From the NCBI RefSeq assembly GCF_020329505.1, contig NZ_JAGKJJ010000006.1:62001-126000 (forward strand): DNA of 64,000 bases, written 5' to 3'. Below the pieces are notes generated by a model, which saw only the letters and a list, made by a program, of their open reading frames with translations, had not been told where the DNA came from and did no database searches. The translations under genes were made by a program, and so were the position numbers. This stretch comes from Bradyrhizobium semiaridum. GTDB taxonomy: Bacteria; Pseudomonadota; Alphaproteobacteria; Rhizobiales; Xanthobacteraceae. Below, in pieces: positions 16,966 to 25,696 of the stretch (within the stretch, counting starts at the first letter, position 1; each line of letters opens with the position of its first letter).

Positions 16966-17463
16966 ATGGCTATCACCGATCTGATCCCGTGGGGCCGTGG
17001 TCGTGATCTGACCACCCGTCGCTCCGAAAGCTACAATCCGGTCCTGACCCTACATCGGGAAATGAACCGGCTATTCGATGATGTCTTCCGCGGCTTTGAT
17101 GTCGCGCCATTTGGCGCCAGCTTTTTGGAGCAGTCGATGAATTGGCCGAGCATTGAGGTCAATGAGACCGACAAGGACGTCAAGGTCACCGCGGAGTTGC
17201 CGGGCCTCGAGGAGAAAGACGTCCAGGTCGAACTCGCCAACGGCGTCCTCTCGATCAAGGGAGAGAAGAAGACCGAGACGGAAGACAAGGATCGCAAGTT
17301 CAGCGAACGCTACTATGGCCGATTTGAACGGCGCATCCAGATCGAAGATGTGGATCAGGACAAGATCTCTGCCGCGTTCAAGAACGGCGTGCTGACGGTC
17401 ACGATGCCCAAGCTGCCGCAAGCCGAAGCGAAGGTGAAGCGGATTGCGATCAACTCGAAATGA
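16966..17463 (+). CDS. Small heat-shock protein Hsp20 (class C, GroEL-island type)
   Basis: A 165-residue Hsp20 of a different class from its neighbour: N-terminal MAITDLIPWGRGR, then a crystallin domain at about residues 55-150 (SIEVNETDKDVKVTAELPGL, GVLSIKGEKK, GVLTVTMPK) and a C-terminal IAINSK motif. AAAGGAG lies upstream; no ROSE hairpin is seen here, so heat control may come from cotranscription with the first hsp20. A strong intrinsic terminator follows at 17474. Together the two genes form a two-chaperone operon. Confidence 0.93.
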   Translation: MAITDLIPWGRGRDLTTRRSESYNPVLTLHREMNRLFDDVFRGFDVAPFGASFLEQSMNWPSIEVNETDKDVKVTAELPGLEEKDVQVELANGVLSIKGEKKTETEDKDRKFSERYYGRFERRIQIEDVDQDKISAAFKNGVLTVTMPKLPQAEAKVKRIAINSK

Positions 17464-17473
17464 GTGCAGATCG

Positions 17474-17507
17474 GCGGGAGCGGGTCTCCGCTCCCGCTTT
17501 TGTTTTT
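17474..17507 (+). terminator. Intrinsic terminator of the hsp20-hsp20 operon
   Basis: GCGGGAGCGG (17474-17483), loop GTCT, CCGCTCCCGC (17488-17497), then TTTTGTTTTT. A 10-bp perfect GC stem with a U-tract, the clearest rho-independent terminator in the window. Confidence 0.92.
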
Positions 17508-17542
17508 GAAAGAGCAAACAGTCTCGGGAATATGTGCTCGCC

Positions 17543-17737
17543 ATGGACGCAAAGCAAAAATCCAGTTTTGCAGGCGCTTCGGATGTTGTCGCCCATGCGG
17601 AGATCGCGGTCCAGCATATCAGGGAACTGAAAATGGCTTGCGCGAACGGCGACAAGGGCGCGGCCCGCAGGTCATTGCGGCAAGCGATCAGCGAGCTAGA
17701 GCTGGCGCGCGCCATGGTGCGCACCGGTATTGACTGA
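17543..17737 (+). CDS. Small helical hypothetical protein
   Basis: A 64-residue protein (start MDAKQKSSFAG at 17543; a GTG three codons earlier is possible). It is predicted helical throughout, with Ala-, Arg- and Glu-rich stretches such as RRSLRQAISELELARAM. No known domain is recognised. It starts right after the hsp20 terminator and converges on the receiver-domain gene, so it has its own promoter if expressed. Moderate confidence because codon use looks like neighbouring genes and the frame is clean. Confidence 0.5.
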   Translation: MDAKQKSSFAGASDVVAHAEIAVQHIRELKMACANGDKGAARRSLRQAISELELARAMVRTGID

Positions 17738-17774
17738 ATCCACACGGATCTAAGCTGCGTTTGCGTACTCCGAG

Positions 17775-18179
17775 TCAGGCAGACTGTTGGCTGGCTTTGG
17801 TGCGTAGCACCGATTCCAGCGTTGCCGAGAGCTCTCGCGAGGAAAACGGCTTGCTGAGGAGCATAGAAACGTTCATATGTCTGCCGGTCTCTTCGATGAG
17901 ATCTGGGTAGCCGCTGCAGTAGACGATCGGCAGGCCGGGCAGCTGCCGTTGGGGCTCAAGCCCGACGTCGAGTCCAGAAACGCCGGCCATCGCGAGATCG
18001 ATAATCGCCAAATCGATGGTTTGACGGGAAAGGGTCGCCAGCGCGGCATCAAGATTGTCAGCTGCGATCGCCTGGTATCCGAGATCGTCAAGCATGCTCC
18101 GTGTCATTTCGAGCACGCTGGCATCATCGTCCACAACAAGAATGTGCTCCCTTGTTCCCGCATCAACGAACTGGATCAA
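17775..18179 (-). CDS. Receiver-domain protein, possibly a truncated hybrid sensor kinase
   Basis: A 134-residue CheY-like receiver: the acidic pocket ILVVDDDAS near residues 13-21, the phospho-acceptor aspartate in AIIDLAMAG at about residue 61, and the conserved lysine in LLSKPF near 110. No output domain. The only in-frame start is a TTG without a clear ribosome site, and residues before the receiver have the look of a linker. I suspect it is the leftover C-terminus of a hybrid kinase, though stand-alone receivers of this kind exist in rhizobia. It follows the unknown gene at 18219 on the same strand. Confidence 0.7.
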   Translation of the reverse strand: MIQFVDAGTREHILVVDDDASVLEMTRSMLDDLGYQAIAADNLDAALATLSRQTIDLAIIDLAMAGVSGLDVGLEPQRQLPGLPIVYCSGYPDLIEETGRHMNVSMLLSKPFSSRELSATLESVLRTKASQQSA

Positions 18180-18218
18180 TTGCGTGTAGCGGTCTCGACC
18201 GCGGCACGAGTACCCTGC

Positions 18219-18545
18219 TCAAGTGCACGCGGTGCGATGCGTATCCGCCATCGAGAATGCCGTCGAAGCCGGCGATGCCGGTAGTGCTTGGTGGGCCAGA
18301 GCAAAGGGACCCGCCGAGTTGAGGTCGCTCCTCCTGGCCCGCTCAGCCGCTGCCCGGCTCGCCGCAACGGCCATCCAATCTCGCAGCAATCCTCTGTCTT
18401 CCTTGGAAAACGACGCCCGCCGCTTAAGGTCGTCAAGAGTCTCGCCGGGATGGCATCGCTCGAAATCCTGGCGGATCAGCGATTCGAGATACGCCGTCTC
18501 CGCTTCAGCCGGGCCGCCTAGTTCGGAACACGCATGGATCGCCAT
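18219..18545 (-). CDS. Conserved hypothetical protein, rhizobial type
   Basis: A 108-residue protein (start MAIHACSELGG). The segments GETLDDLKRRASFSKEDRGL and LLRDWMAVAASRA are reminiscent of short uncharacterised proteins in Bradyrhizobium; I know of no function. The N-terminal two thirds are charged and helical, while the tail is Ala/Ser/Pro-rich and may be disordered. It lies between the HtrA protease and the receiver protein on the same strand, within the heat-shock island. Confidence 0.55.
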   Translation of the reverse strand: MAIHACSELGGPAEAETAYLESLIRQDFERCHPGETLDDLKRRASFSKEDRGLLRDWMAVAASRAAAERARRSDLNSAGPFALAHQALPASPASTAFSMADTHRTACT

Positions 18546-18700
18546 GGAAGCCGCTCTCTTCCGCAGTTGCCTCCAACTCGGCCCTGACATCCAGCCAATA
18601 CTCAAAACAACGACGACGCGCAGGCCGACATTGTGACACCCAACTTGGTCCTGTCATGCAGAGCCACTCTAAGCAGCAACGAGCCTCACCGCCTTGGGAC

Positions 18701-19795
18701 CTAATGCGGACGAGTGACGTTGCTCGCCTCCACCGCTGGAGCAACTCTGACGACGACTGAGCTCGCGCGTTCGCCGCGCGCAAGCGTGATCTTCACGTCC
18801 TGGCCGACACACGCGAGACCGATCTTGTTACGAAGTTGCGATGCCGTGCGAATCGGACGATCGTCCGCCATGATCACGATATCACCCTTCCTCAAACCTG
18901 CCTTGTCAGCCGGAGACTCCGGCGCGACCTCGGCGATCAGTGCCCCCTCGTTGCGTCCTGGATTGGCCGACCGTCGAAGGTCCCGCAGTGAGACGCCGTC
19001 CGGCCACGCTCGACGTGTCCCCTGTCGACGATCTGCTCCATGACCAGCCGTGATATTCGCTGGAACGGCAAAGCCGATCCCGACATTTCCTCCGCCCGGC
19101 GAAATGATCGCCGAGTTGATGCCGACCAACTCGCCGCGAAGATTGACCAGCGCCCCGCCGGAATTTCCCGGGTTGATCGCAGCATCGGTCTGGATGAAGT
19201 CCTCAAAGCCCTTCTTGCTCAGGCCGGTGCGGCCCAACGCACTCACCAGGCCTGACGTGACCGTCTGGCCGAGCCCGAAGCGATTGCCTATCGCAAGCAC
19301 GAAATCTCCCATCTCAAGCGCATCGCTGTCGCCGAAAGGAAGTCGCTCGAGGCCGGCAGGGTTCTGGATTTGCAGCACGGCGACATCGGTGGGTGGGTCG
19401 CGTCCGACCACTTTCGCAGACGGCTCGCGGCCATCCTTGGTCGTGATCTGAACGACGGAGGCGCCTTCGACCACATGATTGTTGGTCAGAACATAGCCGC
19501 GGCGGGCATCGACGATGACTCCCGAACCGGTCGAATTGACCTCCTTCTCGACTTGCCTGGGGATGTCGAAAAACTCACGAAAGAACGGATCGCGGTAGAG
19601 CGGATTGTCCTCACGAACACGGCCATGCACGGAGATATTCACGACCGCCGGTGTCACCTGTCGAACCACTGGCGCCAATGCCGGCACAGAACCGCCCGTC
19701 TTCGGATCCGGCACCTGAGCTATGGCCGGCTGAGCCGCGAAGAGGGCCACCATCAGAAGCCACGCCAATATCGTGCGCTGACCAAGCATCTCCAT
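18701..19795 (-). CDS. HtrA/DegP-type periplasmic serine protease with a locally shifted frame
   Basis: A 364-residue exported protease. A signal peptide (residues 1-27) precedes a trypsin-like domain with H107 (TNNHVVEG), D137 (PPTDVAVL) and S212 (NPGNSGGAL), and one C-terminal PDZ domain (about 275-355). Between AVPANI and GVSLRDL, about 18 codons (18998-19051) are in the wrong frame: the neighbouring frame there reads SRLVMEQIVDRGHVERGR, the family sequence. Small deletions on each side restore the frame, so the protein is full-length but has a scrambled protease-PDZ linker. It degrades misfolded envelope proteins. The start at 19795 is uncertain, with alternatives at 19798 (GTG) and 19789. 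Confidence 0.88.
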   Translation of the reverse strand: MEMLGQRTILAWLLMVALFAAQPAIAQVPDPKTGGSVPALAPVVRQVTPAVVNISVHGRVREDNPLYRDPFFREFFDIPRQVEKEVNSTGSGVIVDARRGYVLTNNHVVEGASVVQITTKDGREPSAKVVGRDPPTDVAVLQIQNPAGLERLPFGDSDALEMGDFVLAIGNRFGLGQTVTSGLVSALGRTGLSKKGFEDFIQTDAAINPGNSGGALVNLRGELVGINSAIISPGGGNVGIGFAVPANITAGHGADRRQGTRRAWPDGVSLRDLRRSANPGRNEGALIAEVAPESPADKAGLRKGDIVIMADDRPIRTASQLRNKIGLACVGQDVKITLARGERASSVVVRVAPAVEASNVTRPH

Positions 19796-19922
19796 CACTC
19801 TTGCATGGTTGTGGGATCATCAAGCCGAGGCAGAAGCGTCCGCTGCCATGCTGCGATCGGAATTGCCCAGATCGCTGCGGCGTGGCCAAGCAGAACGATG
19901 TTCAGAACGGCTTCCGTGACCA

Positions 19923-20258
19923 TCAGGGCGACCTTCGCTGTACGGCGGCGGCCCAAGGCCGCCGCAACCACATGGGAACGCCACCGCCACGCGGCGGATC
20001 GTCATCACCACCTCCGTCGAGCTGGCGCAAGGCTGCAAGTATGTCGCTCAGCCGTACCGAATTGCCGGTGCCGGGGATCTCCCGCAAGTCGGGGCAGGAT
20101 TCCACCGCGTACATGTCCGATGCCCATGAAGACAGAATGATTCGCTTCTCGGGAGTCGAGAGCTCCTTGTCGTTCAGGACTTCCGCCGGCGAACTGTAGT
20201 GAGCGGCAGGGTGGAAGAATGGATGCGTAACACCGCCATCAGGGTTGACCTTGCTCAT
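19923..20258 (-). CDS. Conserved hypothetical protein of the heat-shock island
   Basis: A 111-residue protein with a good ribosome site (GGGAGGCAGACC before ATG at 20258). The core STPEKRIILSSWASDMYAVE reads like a short conserved helical motif: an EKR...WASD pattern I associate with uncharacterised rhizobial stress-island proteins. The tail (GGGDDDPPRGGG) is low-complexity. It sits between HtrA and Hsp20 on the same strand, so the three may form one operon. Function unknown. Confidence 0.65.
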   Translation of the reverse strand: MSKVNPDGGVTHPFFHPAAHYSSPAEVLNDKELSTPEKRIILSSWASDMYAVESCPDLREIPGTGNSVRLSDILAALRQLDGGGDDDPPRGGGVPMWLRRPWAAAVQRRSP

Positions 20259-20432
20259 GGTCTGCCTCCCTCTTTACTCCTTTCCAAAGGGATGGTGCTT
20301 GCGTTAAGGGGCGGCGGCGTGATCCGCGTCGCCACCCGGCATGTGGATTGGTGAGCATTGGTGCTTGTGACAAGACATCCGGCGGTGTGACGCATGTTGG
20401 CGCGCCACATTCAGCCGCCACGCATCAACTTC

Positions 20433-20891
20433 CTAAGCTGCCTTCTTCTGCTCGATCTGCGATGAAGCGGCCGCGCCGCTTCCGATCCGGATCCTGCGCG
20501 GTTTCATCGCTTCTGGAAGCTCTCGAACGAGGTCCACGATCAAGAGACCATCGTGGAACGATGCCTGCTTCACCTGAACGTAGTCGGCAAGACTGAAGAC
20601 TCTCCGGAACGGCCGCGCCGAAATACCTTGGTACAGATACTCGCGACCGGCACTATCGGCCTTCTTGCCTTCGATCGTGAGAGCATTCTGCTCGGCCGTC
20701 ACAGAGATGTCGTTGGCACCGAAGCCTGCCAAGGCGAGCGTGATTCGATAGTGATCCTCGCCGGACCGCTCGATGTTGTACGGCGGGTAGTTGTCCTCGG
20801 TCGGCTGGCGCGACATGCCGTCGACGAGGTGGGCCAGATGATCGAAGCCGACGGTGGTGCGCCAAAGTGGCGTGAAATCAAGTGTCCTCAT
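20433..20891 (-). CDS. Small heat-shock protein Hsp20 (IbpA-type), paralogue of 16432
   Basis: A 152-residue Hsp20, clearly paralogous to 16432-16884: both begin TLD(L/F)TPLWRTTVGFD, share DNYPPY and RPFRR(M/V)F, and end with PRRI plus a K(Q/K)AA tail. The start at 20891 is eight bases from GGAGG; a longer in-frame start thirteen codons upstream would bypass the ribosome site. It is under its own RpoH-type promoter (21031-21058) and ROSE-like hairpin (20894-20919). It probably forms mixed oligomers with its paralogue (inference). Confidence 0.93.
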   Translation of the reverse strand: MRTLDFTPLWRTTVGFDHLAHLVDGMSRQPTEDNYPPYNIERSGEDHYRITLALAGFGANDISVTAEQNALTIEGKKADSAGREYLYQGISARPFRRVFSLADYVQVKQASFHDGLLIVDLVRELPEAMKPRRIRIGSGAAASSQIEQKKAA

Positions 20892-20893
20892 AG

Positions 20894-20919
20894 CCAAGTC
20901 CTCCAAAAGAGCAATATGG
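20894..20919 (-). promoter_or_regulatory. ROSE-like RNA thermometer of hsp20 (20891)
   Basis: On the minus strand CCATATTGCT (20919-20910) faces AGGACTTGG (20902-20894) across the loop CTTTTGG. The UUGCU:AGGA core with bulged G is kept; two internal mismatches separate it from the outer CCA:UGG pairs. The position relative to the start codon is the same as in the paralogue. Confidence 0.7.
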
Positions 20920-21030
20920 ATACGAAGCAAGGCAAGGATGGAGTTTTCGGTTACGGTCGAATACCCCGTCCAGCGCCTCGTGCCGGGCCCGGTCTGGCGC
21001 TCGACACACCGCGGTCGCGGTTGAGAAACG

Positions 21031-21058
21031 AACTAGAACCGACGCTCGTGAGTTCAAG
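21031..21058 (-). promoter_or_regulatory. RpoH-type promoter for hsp20 (20891)
   Basis: On the minus strand CTTGAA (21058-21053), 16 bases, CTAGTT (21036-21031). The predicted leader is about 130 nt and ends in the ROSE hairpin. Confidence 0.68.
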
Positions 21059-21107
21059 AGGCCGTGCACATTTTTTCTGCGCAGAAGCCCGCCTGACGGC
21101 TCATTGA

Positions 21108-21353
21108 CTACGCGGCGAGGCGCTCCGTGAGAGCGCCCTGGCGTAGATCATTGATCATTCCCTGCTCCCGCTCAATTCGCGCTTGATAGAGCTGGCGCTC
21201 TTGCTCACTGTTCGCAGTTCGGAGAAGGCGCTCGTAGTGACCAATCACCTTCTGGCAGCCTAGGATGAGGAAGTCGCGGACGCCGATCGTTGTGCTCGAG
21301 GCAACGCCGGAGCTCCCGCGCAGAAAATACTTCGCTGAACTGGTTCGCGACAT
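21108..21353 (-). CDS. Small hypothetical protein with helical C-terminus
   Basis: An 81-residue frame. The C-terminal 55 residues (CQKVIGHYERLLRTANSEQE, RQLYQARIEREQGMINDLRQ) look like a genuine amphipathic helical protein, whereas the N-terminal 25 are less convincing, so the true start may be internal. No ribosome site is evident at the ATG. It is the last gene before the hsp20 promoter region and could be the end of the groESL operon. Function unknown. Confidence 0.45.
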   Translation of the reverse strand: MSRTSSAKYFLRGSSGVASSTTIGVRDFLILGCQKVIGHYERLLRTANSEQERQLYQARIEREQGMINDLRQGALTERLAA

Positions 21354-21419
21354 GATTGCCGCTCGCTGTTCTACCTTGCATAAGCTGGCGCGCGGCCTTC
21401 GCGGGCCGCTCGCTGACGT

Positions 21420-21752
21420 TCAGCTGGTTGCCGCCAGTCCGGCGGGATGAGGCGTCGACGGGGGCCAAATACCGGTCGGCGCGGAGATCGGCGGCAGCAA
21501 AATGTCGATCTTCATCGTTGCCGCCGCAGGCTGCCACTTCAGCCACGGCATCGTATCGAGATACGGGATCGGCGGCAGTGGCAGTCCAGTGAACGCCGTC
21601 TGTGTGGCGTCGGCTCCCTGCGGGTGCTCCAGGCCGTAAGCACCGAAGGCCGTCAGTGACATTGCGCCGCCCAATACAAGGGCGAGCAGGTGTCGCCTTA
21701 GATTCCGGTTGGTCTCCGTCCGGGCGGAGAACGTATGGTGATAGCTCAGCAT
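21420..21752 (-). CDS. Exported or membrane-anchored hypothetical protein
   Basis: A 110-residue protein with a basic N-terminus followed by a hydrophobic stretch (HLLALVLGGAMSLTAFGAYG), which fits a signal peptide or anchor. The mature part is Pro/Trp-rich (PIPYLDTMPWLKWQP). The ribosome site GGAGGAG overlaps the end of the 39-codon gene upstream, whose stop codon directly abuts this ATG, so the two are coupled. No family recognised. It lies downstream of groEL. Confidence 0.6.
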   Translation of the reverse strand: MLSYHHTFSARTETNRNLRRHLLALVLGGAMSLTAFGAYGLEHPQGADATQTAFTGLPLPPIPYLDTMPWLKWQPAAATMKIDILLPPISAPTGIWPPSTPHPAGLAATS

Positions 21753-21872
21753 CTATACTCCTCCCATCGTTCGAAAGCAGATCCAGGCAATGGTGACAAA
21801 GCTCAGGTAGAACATGAACCAGTGGATCGCGTCCTGCCTCATCCTGAGCCGACGACGATTAGGCTTGTTCAT
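21753..21872 (-). CDS. 39-residue predicted membrane micro-protein
   Basis: ATG at 21872 with GGAG upstream encodes MNKPNRRRLRMRQDAIHW followed by FMFYLSFVTIAWICF and a short tail. A basic N-terminus, then one hydrophobic helix of about 16 residues, typical of a small inner-membrane protein. The stop TAG (21755-21753) abuts the ATG of the next gene and its 3' end carries that gene's GGAGGAG site, so translation is coupled. It lies 77 bases behind groEL and may be cotranscribed with it. Function unknown. Confidence 0.6.
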   Translation of the reverse strand: MNKPNRRRLRMRQDAIHWFMFYLSFVTIAWICFRTMGGV

Positions 21873-21922
21873 GGGAGACTCCGTCTTTGGAAGCGGTCTT
21901 CCCTCCTCTCATCAGTCGAGCC

Positions 21923-21938
21923 CGGCCGTGATCGGCCG
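21923..21938. terminator. Weak hairpin behind groEL
   Basis: CGGCCG-TGAT-CGGCCG forms a 6-bp GC stem just downstream of the groEL stop. There is no U-tract; it may attenuate transcription into the small genes beyond. Confidence 0.3.
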
Positions 21939-21949
21939 CGCTCTCTTGT

Positions 21950-23590
<1,641 letters not shown>

Positions 23591-23607
23591 CTATGACTGT
23601 CAGCGCC

Positions 23608-23922
23608 CTATGCCGCCTTCTTGAGAGTGCCCGCCTCGTCAATGACACCCAGAAGGTCGCTTTCCTTCATGATCAGGAATTCCTCGCCGTCGATCTTGAC
23701 CTCTGTACCAGACCACTTGCCGAACAGGACGCGGTCACCGGGCTTGACGTCGAGTTGAACGAGCTGGCCCTGTTCGTTGCGTGCGCCGGGGCCAGTGGCG
23801 ACGATCTCGCCCTGCTGCGGCTTCTCCTTTGCGGTGTCTGGAATGATGATGCCGCCGGCGGTTTTCTCTTCGGCGTCGAGACGTCGCACGAGCACGCGAT
23901 CGTGCAAGGGACGGAAATGCAT
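23608..23922 (-). CDS. groES: Co-chaperonin GroES
   Basis: A 104-residue Gro[22 protein letters not shown], the mobile loop [19 protein letters not shown] at residues ~21-39, and a C-terminal [13 protein letters not shown] extension common in rhizobia. The start at 23922 is used because AAGGAGG then has proper spacing; an ATG two codons upstream touches the ribosome site. It forms the lid of the GroEL cage. An RpoH-type promoter at 23992-24019 and a ROSE-like hairpin at 23925-23953 precede it. Confidence 0.96.
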   Translation of the reverse strand: MHFRPLHDRVLVRRLDAEEKTAGGIIIPDTAKEKPQQGEIVATGPGARNEQGQLVQLDVKPGDRVLFGKWSGTEVKIDGEEFLIMKESDLLGVIDEAGTLKKAA

Positions 23923-23924
23923 GC

Positions 23925-23953
23925 ACATCCTCCTTGGGTAGGTTCAGCGATGT
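23925..23953 (-). promoter_or_regulatory. ROSE-like hairpin covering the groES ribosome site
   Basis: On the minus strand ACATCGCT (23953-23946) pairs perfectly with AGGATGT (23931-23925) apart from one bulged G, giving UCGCU:AGGA, which fits the UYGCU rule of ROSE elements. The 14-base loop is longer than in the hsp20 leaders. The paired region includes the GGA of the Shine-Dalgarno sequence. Confidence 0.6.
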
Positions 23954-23991
23954 CCAAAACCGGGTCCATAACGGCCCCCGGGCGAAAATCC

Positions 23992-24019
23992 ACCTAGGAG
24001 CGAGGGTTCTACTTTCAAG
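23992..24019 (-). promoter_or_regulatory. RpoH-type promoter for groESL
   Basis: On the minus strand CTTGAA (24019-24014), 16 bases, CTAGGT (23997-23992). The predicted leader is about 60 nt. No CIRCE inverted repeat is visible between 23929 and 24216. Confidence 0.65.
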
Positions 24020-24216
24020 AGGAAGCAAGAAAAAGATTTTGCGGAGAACGCCGGCTCGCCGATATCGACCACGCCTGACAGCCGGAGGGTATTCCCCAAC
24101 TTCCAGAATCGCTCGCCGCACGTTGAAATTTGAGATCATCAAAACGAGATGCTTGTCGGCTGCAGAACAACCCTGCGCGGCAAATTGGAGCATCGCCGAA
24201 AGGAGGTTAACCAGAG

Positions 24217-24447
24217 ATGCGGACGTTAATGGTACTTGCTGCTCTACTCGCGATGGTGGTTTCGCCGCAGGCGAAAGAAGCGGATTCGTCGCGAGCAGCG
24301 CGAAGCGCCGACGCCACCGTCAAGCAGTTCGCCAGTGATCAAAGTGGCCGGCCCGCGGGCAGGCCCGCAAGAATGAGAGCCGATGGCCGCAAGGATCGTG
24401 ATTTATCGGCGGAAACCATCGTGCCTGATATATGCACCGGCTGCTGA
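24217..24447 (+). CDS. Small exported hypothetical protein
   Basis: A 76-residue protein with AAAGGAGG upstream and an N-terminal signal peptide (MRTLMVLAALLAMVVSPQAK). The mature part is Arg/Asp/Gly-rich, ends DICTGC and shows no known domain; the two terminal cysteines could bind metal or form a disulphide. It converges on rpoH, and its stop codon lies inside a 30-bp palindrome. Function unknown. Confidence 0.6.
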   Translation: MRTLMVLAALLAMVVSPQAKEADSSRAARSADATVKQFASDQSGRPAGRPARMRADGRKDRDLSAETIVPDICTGC

Positions 24448-24466
24448 TCGATCGATCAGCAGCCGG
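24437..24466. terminator. Perfect 30-bp palindrome between convergent genes
   Basis: CCGGCTGCTGATCGA followed by its exact complement-reverse. It spans the stop of the 76-residue gene and lies 24 bases from the rpoH stop. Probably a bidirectional terminator stem, although no long T-run is present on either side. Confidence 0.55.
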
Positions 24467-24489
24467 CCAGCGATGTCTTTGCTCTGGTT

Positions 24490-25382
24490 CTAGTATGCGC
24501 TCGCTGACGCAGCATCAAGCTCCGCAAGGCGCGCGCAGAGCATCGACTTGATGCGCTTCAACGCACGCTGCTCAATCTGGCGGATACGCTCACGAGAGAT
24601 CCCGAAGGTATTGGCAAGATCGTCAAGTGTTCTTTGCTCATCTGCCATGTAACGGGCTTCGACAATGGTGCGTTCTCGCGGAGAAAGCGCGCTCAGCGCC
24701 TCCGAGAGCGCGGCCTTCTTCCGCTCACGGTCTCCCGCCTCGACGAGCAAGGTTTCAGGATCCGGAGATGAATCGGCGAGCCTGTCCTGCCATTGCTCGC
24801 CTTCTTCGTCACCGAGCTGAACATTCAGCGTCATGTCGCCACGGATCCGCCCGTTCATCTCAACGACGTCAGCTTCCTTGACCTGAAGGTGGTCAGAGAT
24901 GCGCTTCACCTGCTCCGGCGAAAGCTCGCCATCGTCCGGCGCACCAAGGCGTCTCTTCAACTTTCGAAGGTTAAAGAACAGCTTTTTTTGCGCCGCAGTT
25001 GTGCCGAGCTTAACGAGTGACCACGATCTCAGGACGAATTCCTGCACGGAGGCCTTGATCCACCAAGCGGCATAGGTCGCCAGGCGAAATCCCTTCTCAG
25101 GGTCGAACCGCTTGACCGCCAGCATCAACCCGACGTTGGCTTCCGAGATGAGGTCCGCGATCGGCAATCCGTAGCGCCGGTATTTCAGGGCGATCTTGGC
25201 AGCCAGTCGTAGATGGCTCGTCACCAGTCGGTAGGCGGCTTCGCGATCACCAGAATCCCGAAGCGTCTCGCATACATCACTTCGTCGGATGCATCGAGCA
25301 GCGGGAAGCTACGGATCTCTTGCAGATACCGAGACAACCCGGCTTCGGAATGGATGGCAGGCAGGGCTGACTTGATTGACAT
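24490..25382 (-). pseudogene. rpoH: Heat-shock sigma factor RpoH, split by a one-base frameshift
   Basis: The first part (25382-25221) starts with GGGAGG upstream and reads SEAGLSRYLQEIRSFPLLDA, the region 1.2 start of RpoH, but ends at TGA 25223. The second part (25224-24490, 244 residues from a GTG) continues in the next frame with VTSHLRLAAKIALKYRRYG, FRLATYAAWWIKASVQEF, then RpoH-specific QKKLFFNLRKLKRRLG and a complete region 4 (LDDLANTFGISRERIRQIEQ). One base is missing near 25262. The TGA and GTG overlap as GTGA, so two coupled polypeptides remain conceivable. If functional, it would read the CTTGAA promoters of this island. Confidence 0.9.
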
Positions 25383-25396
25383 GGCTTGCCCTCCCT

Positions 25397-25516
25397 TCAG
25401 AAGCCGGAACCGTTCTTGAGTTCGAAGGGGCTGCCAAAGGGGAGACGCAACCGCGAGACCCCACCGAACGGAGTGTGACCGGTTGACGGCAAGGTGAAGA
25501 GACAGGTGGCTTTCAT
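25397..25516 (-). CDS. 39-residue protein under a ROSE-like leader
   Basis: ATG at 25516 stands eight bases from GGAGG and encodes MKATCLFTLPSTGHTPFGG... ending KNGSGF. It is rich in Gly, Phe, Leu and Pro; no helix or domain is evident. The upstream leader repeats the UUGCU:AGGA hairpin of the hsp20 genes, and rpoH follows 14 bases downstream. It may be a real heat-induced small protein, or a leader peptide whose translation couples to rpoH. No family known to me. Confidence 0.5.
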   Translation of the reverse strand: MKATCLFTLPSTGHTPFGGVSRLRLPFGSPFELKNGSGF

Positions 25517-25518
25517 AT

Positions 25519-25543
25519 CCAAATCCTCCATGGAGCAAAATGG
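25519..25543 (-). promoter_or_regulatory. ROSE-like hairpin ahead of the 39-residue gene and rpoH
   Basis: On the minus strand CCATTTTGCT (25543-25534), loop CCATGG, AGGATTTGG (25527-25519). The UUGCU:AGGA core and the outer CCA:UGG pairs match the other copies; two U-U mismatches lie between. No CTTGAA promoter was found upstream. Confidence 0.6.
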
Positions 25544-25696
25544 TACGAGCCGCATTGCCTGACTTTGGTTGGGCCCTGAGGGCGCCCAACGGCAGCCAGG
25601 CCAGCGGCGCCAAAAGAACTGCGAAGCAAATAGGTTGTTCCCGATTTCGACTAGCCCGCTAATCGGAAAAATCGCCTCATTTCGCGAGATCATTGA

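Noticed and set aside
23929-24216. CIRCE operator upstream of groES
   Set aside because: No TTAGCACTC-type inverted repeat could be found; an RpoH-type promoter and a ROSE-like hairpin fit better.
25221-25270. Programmed ribosomal frameshift in rpoH
   Set aside because: No slippery heptamer or stimulatory pseudoknot is evident at the junction; kept only as a remote option.
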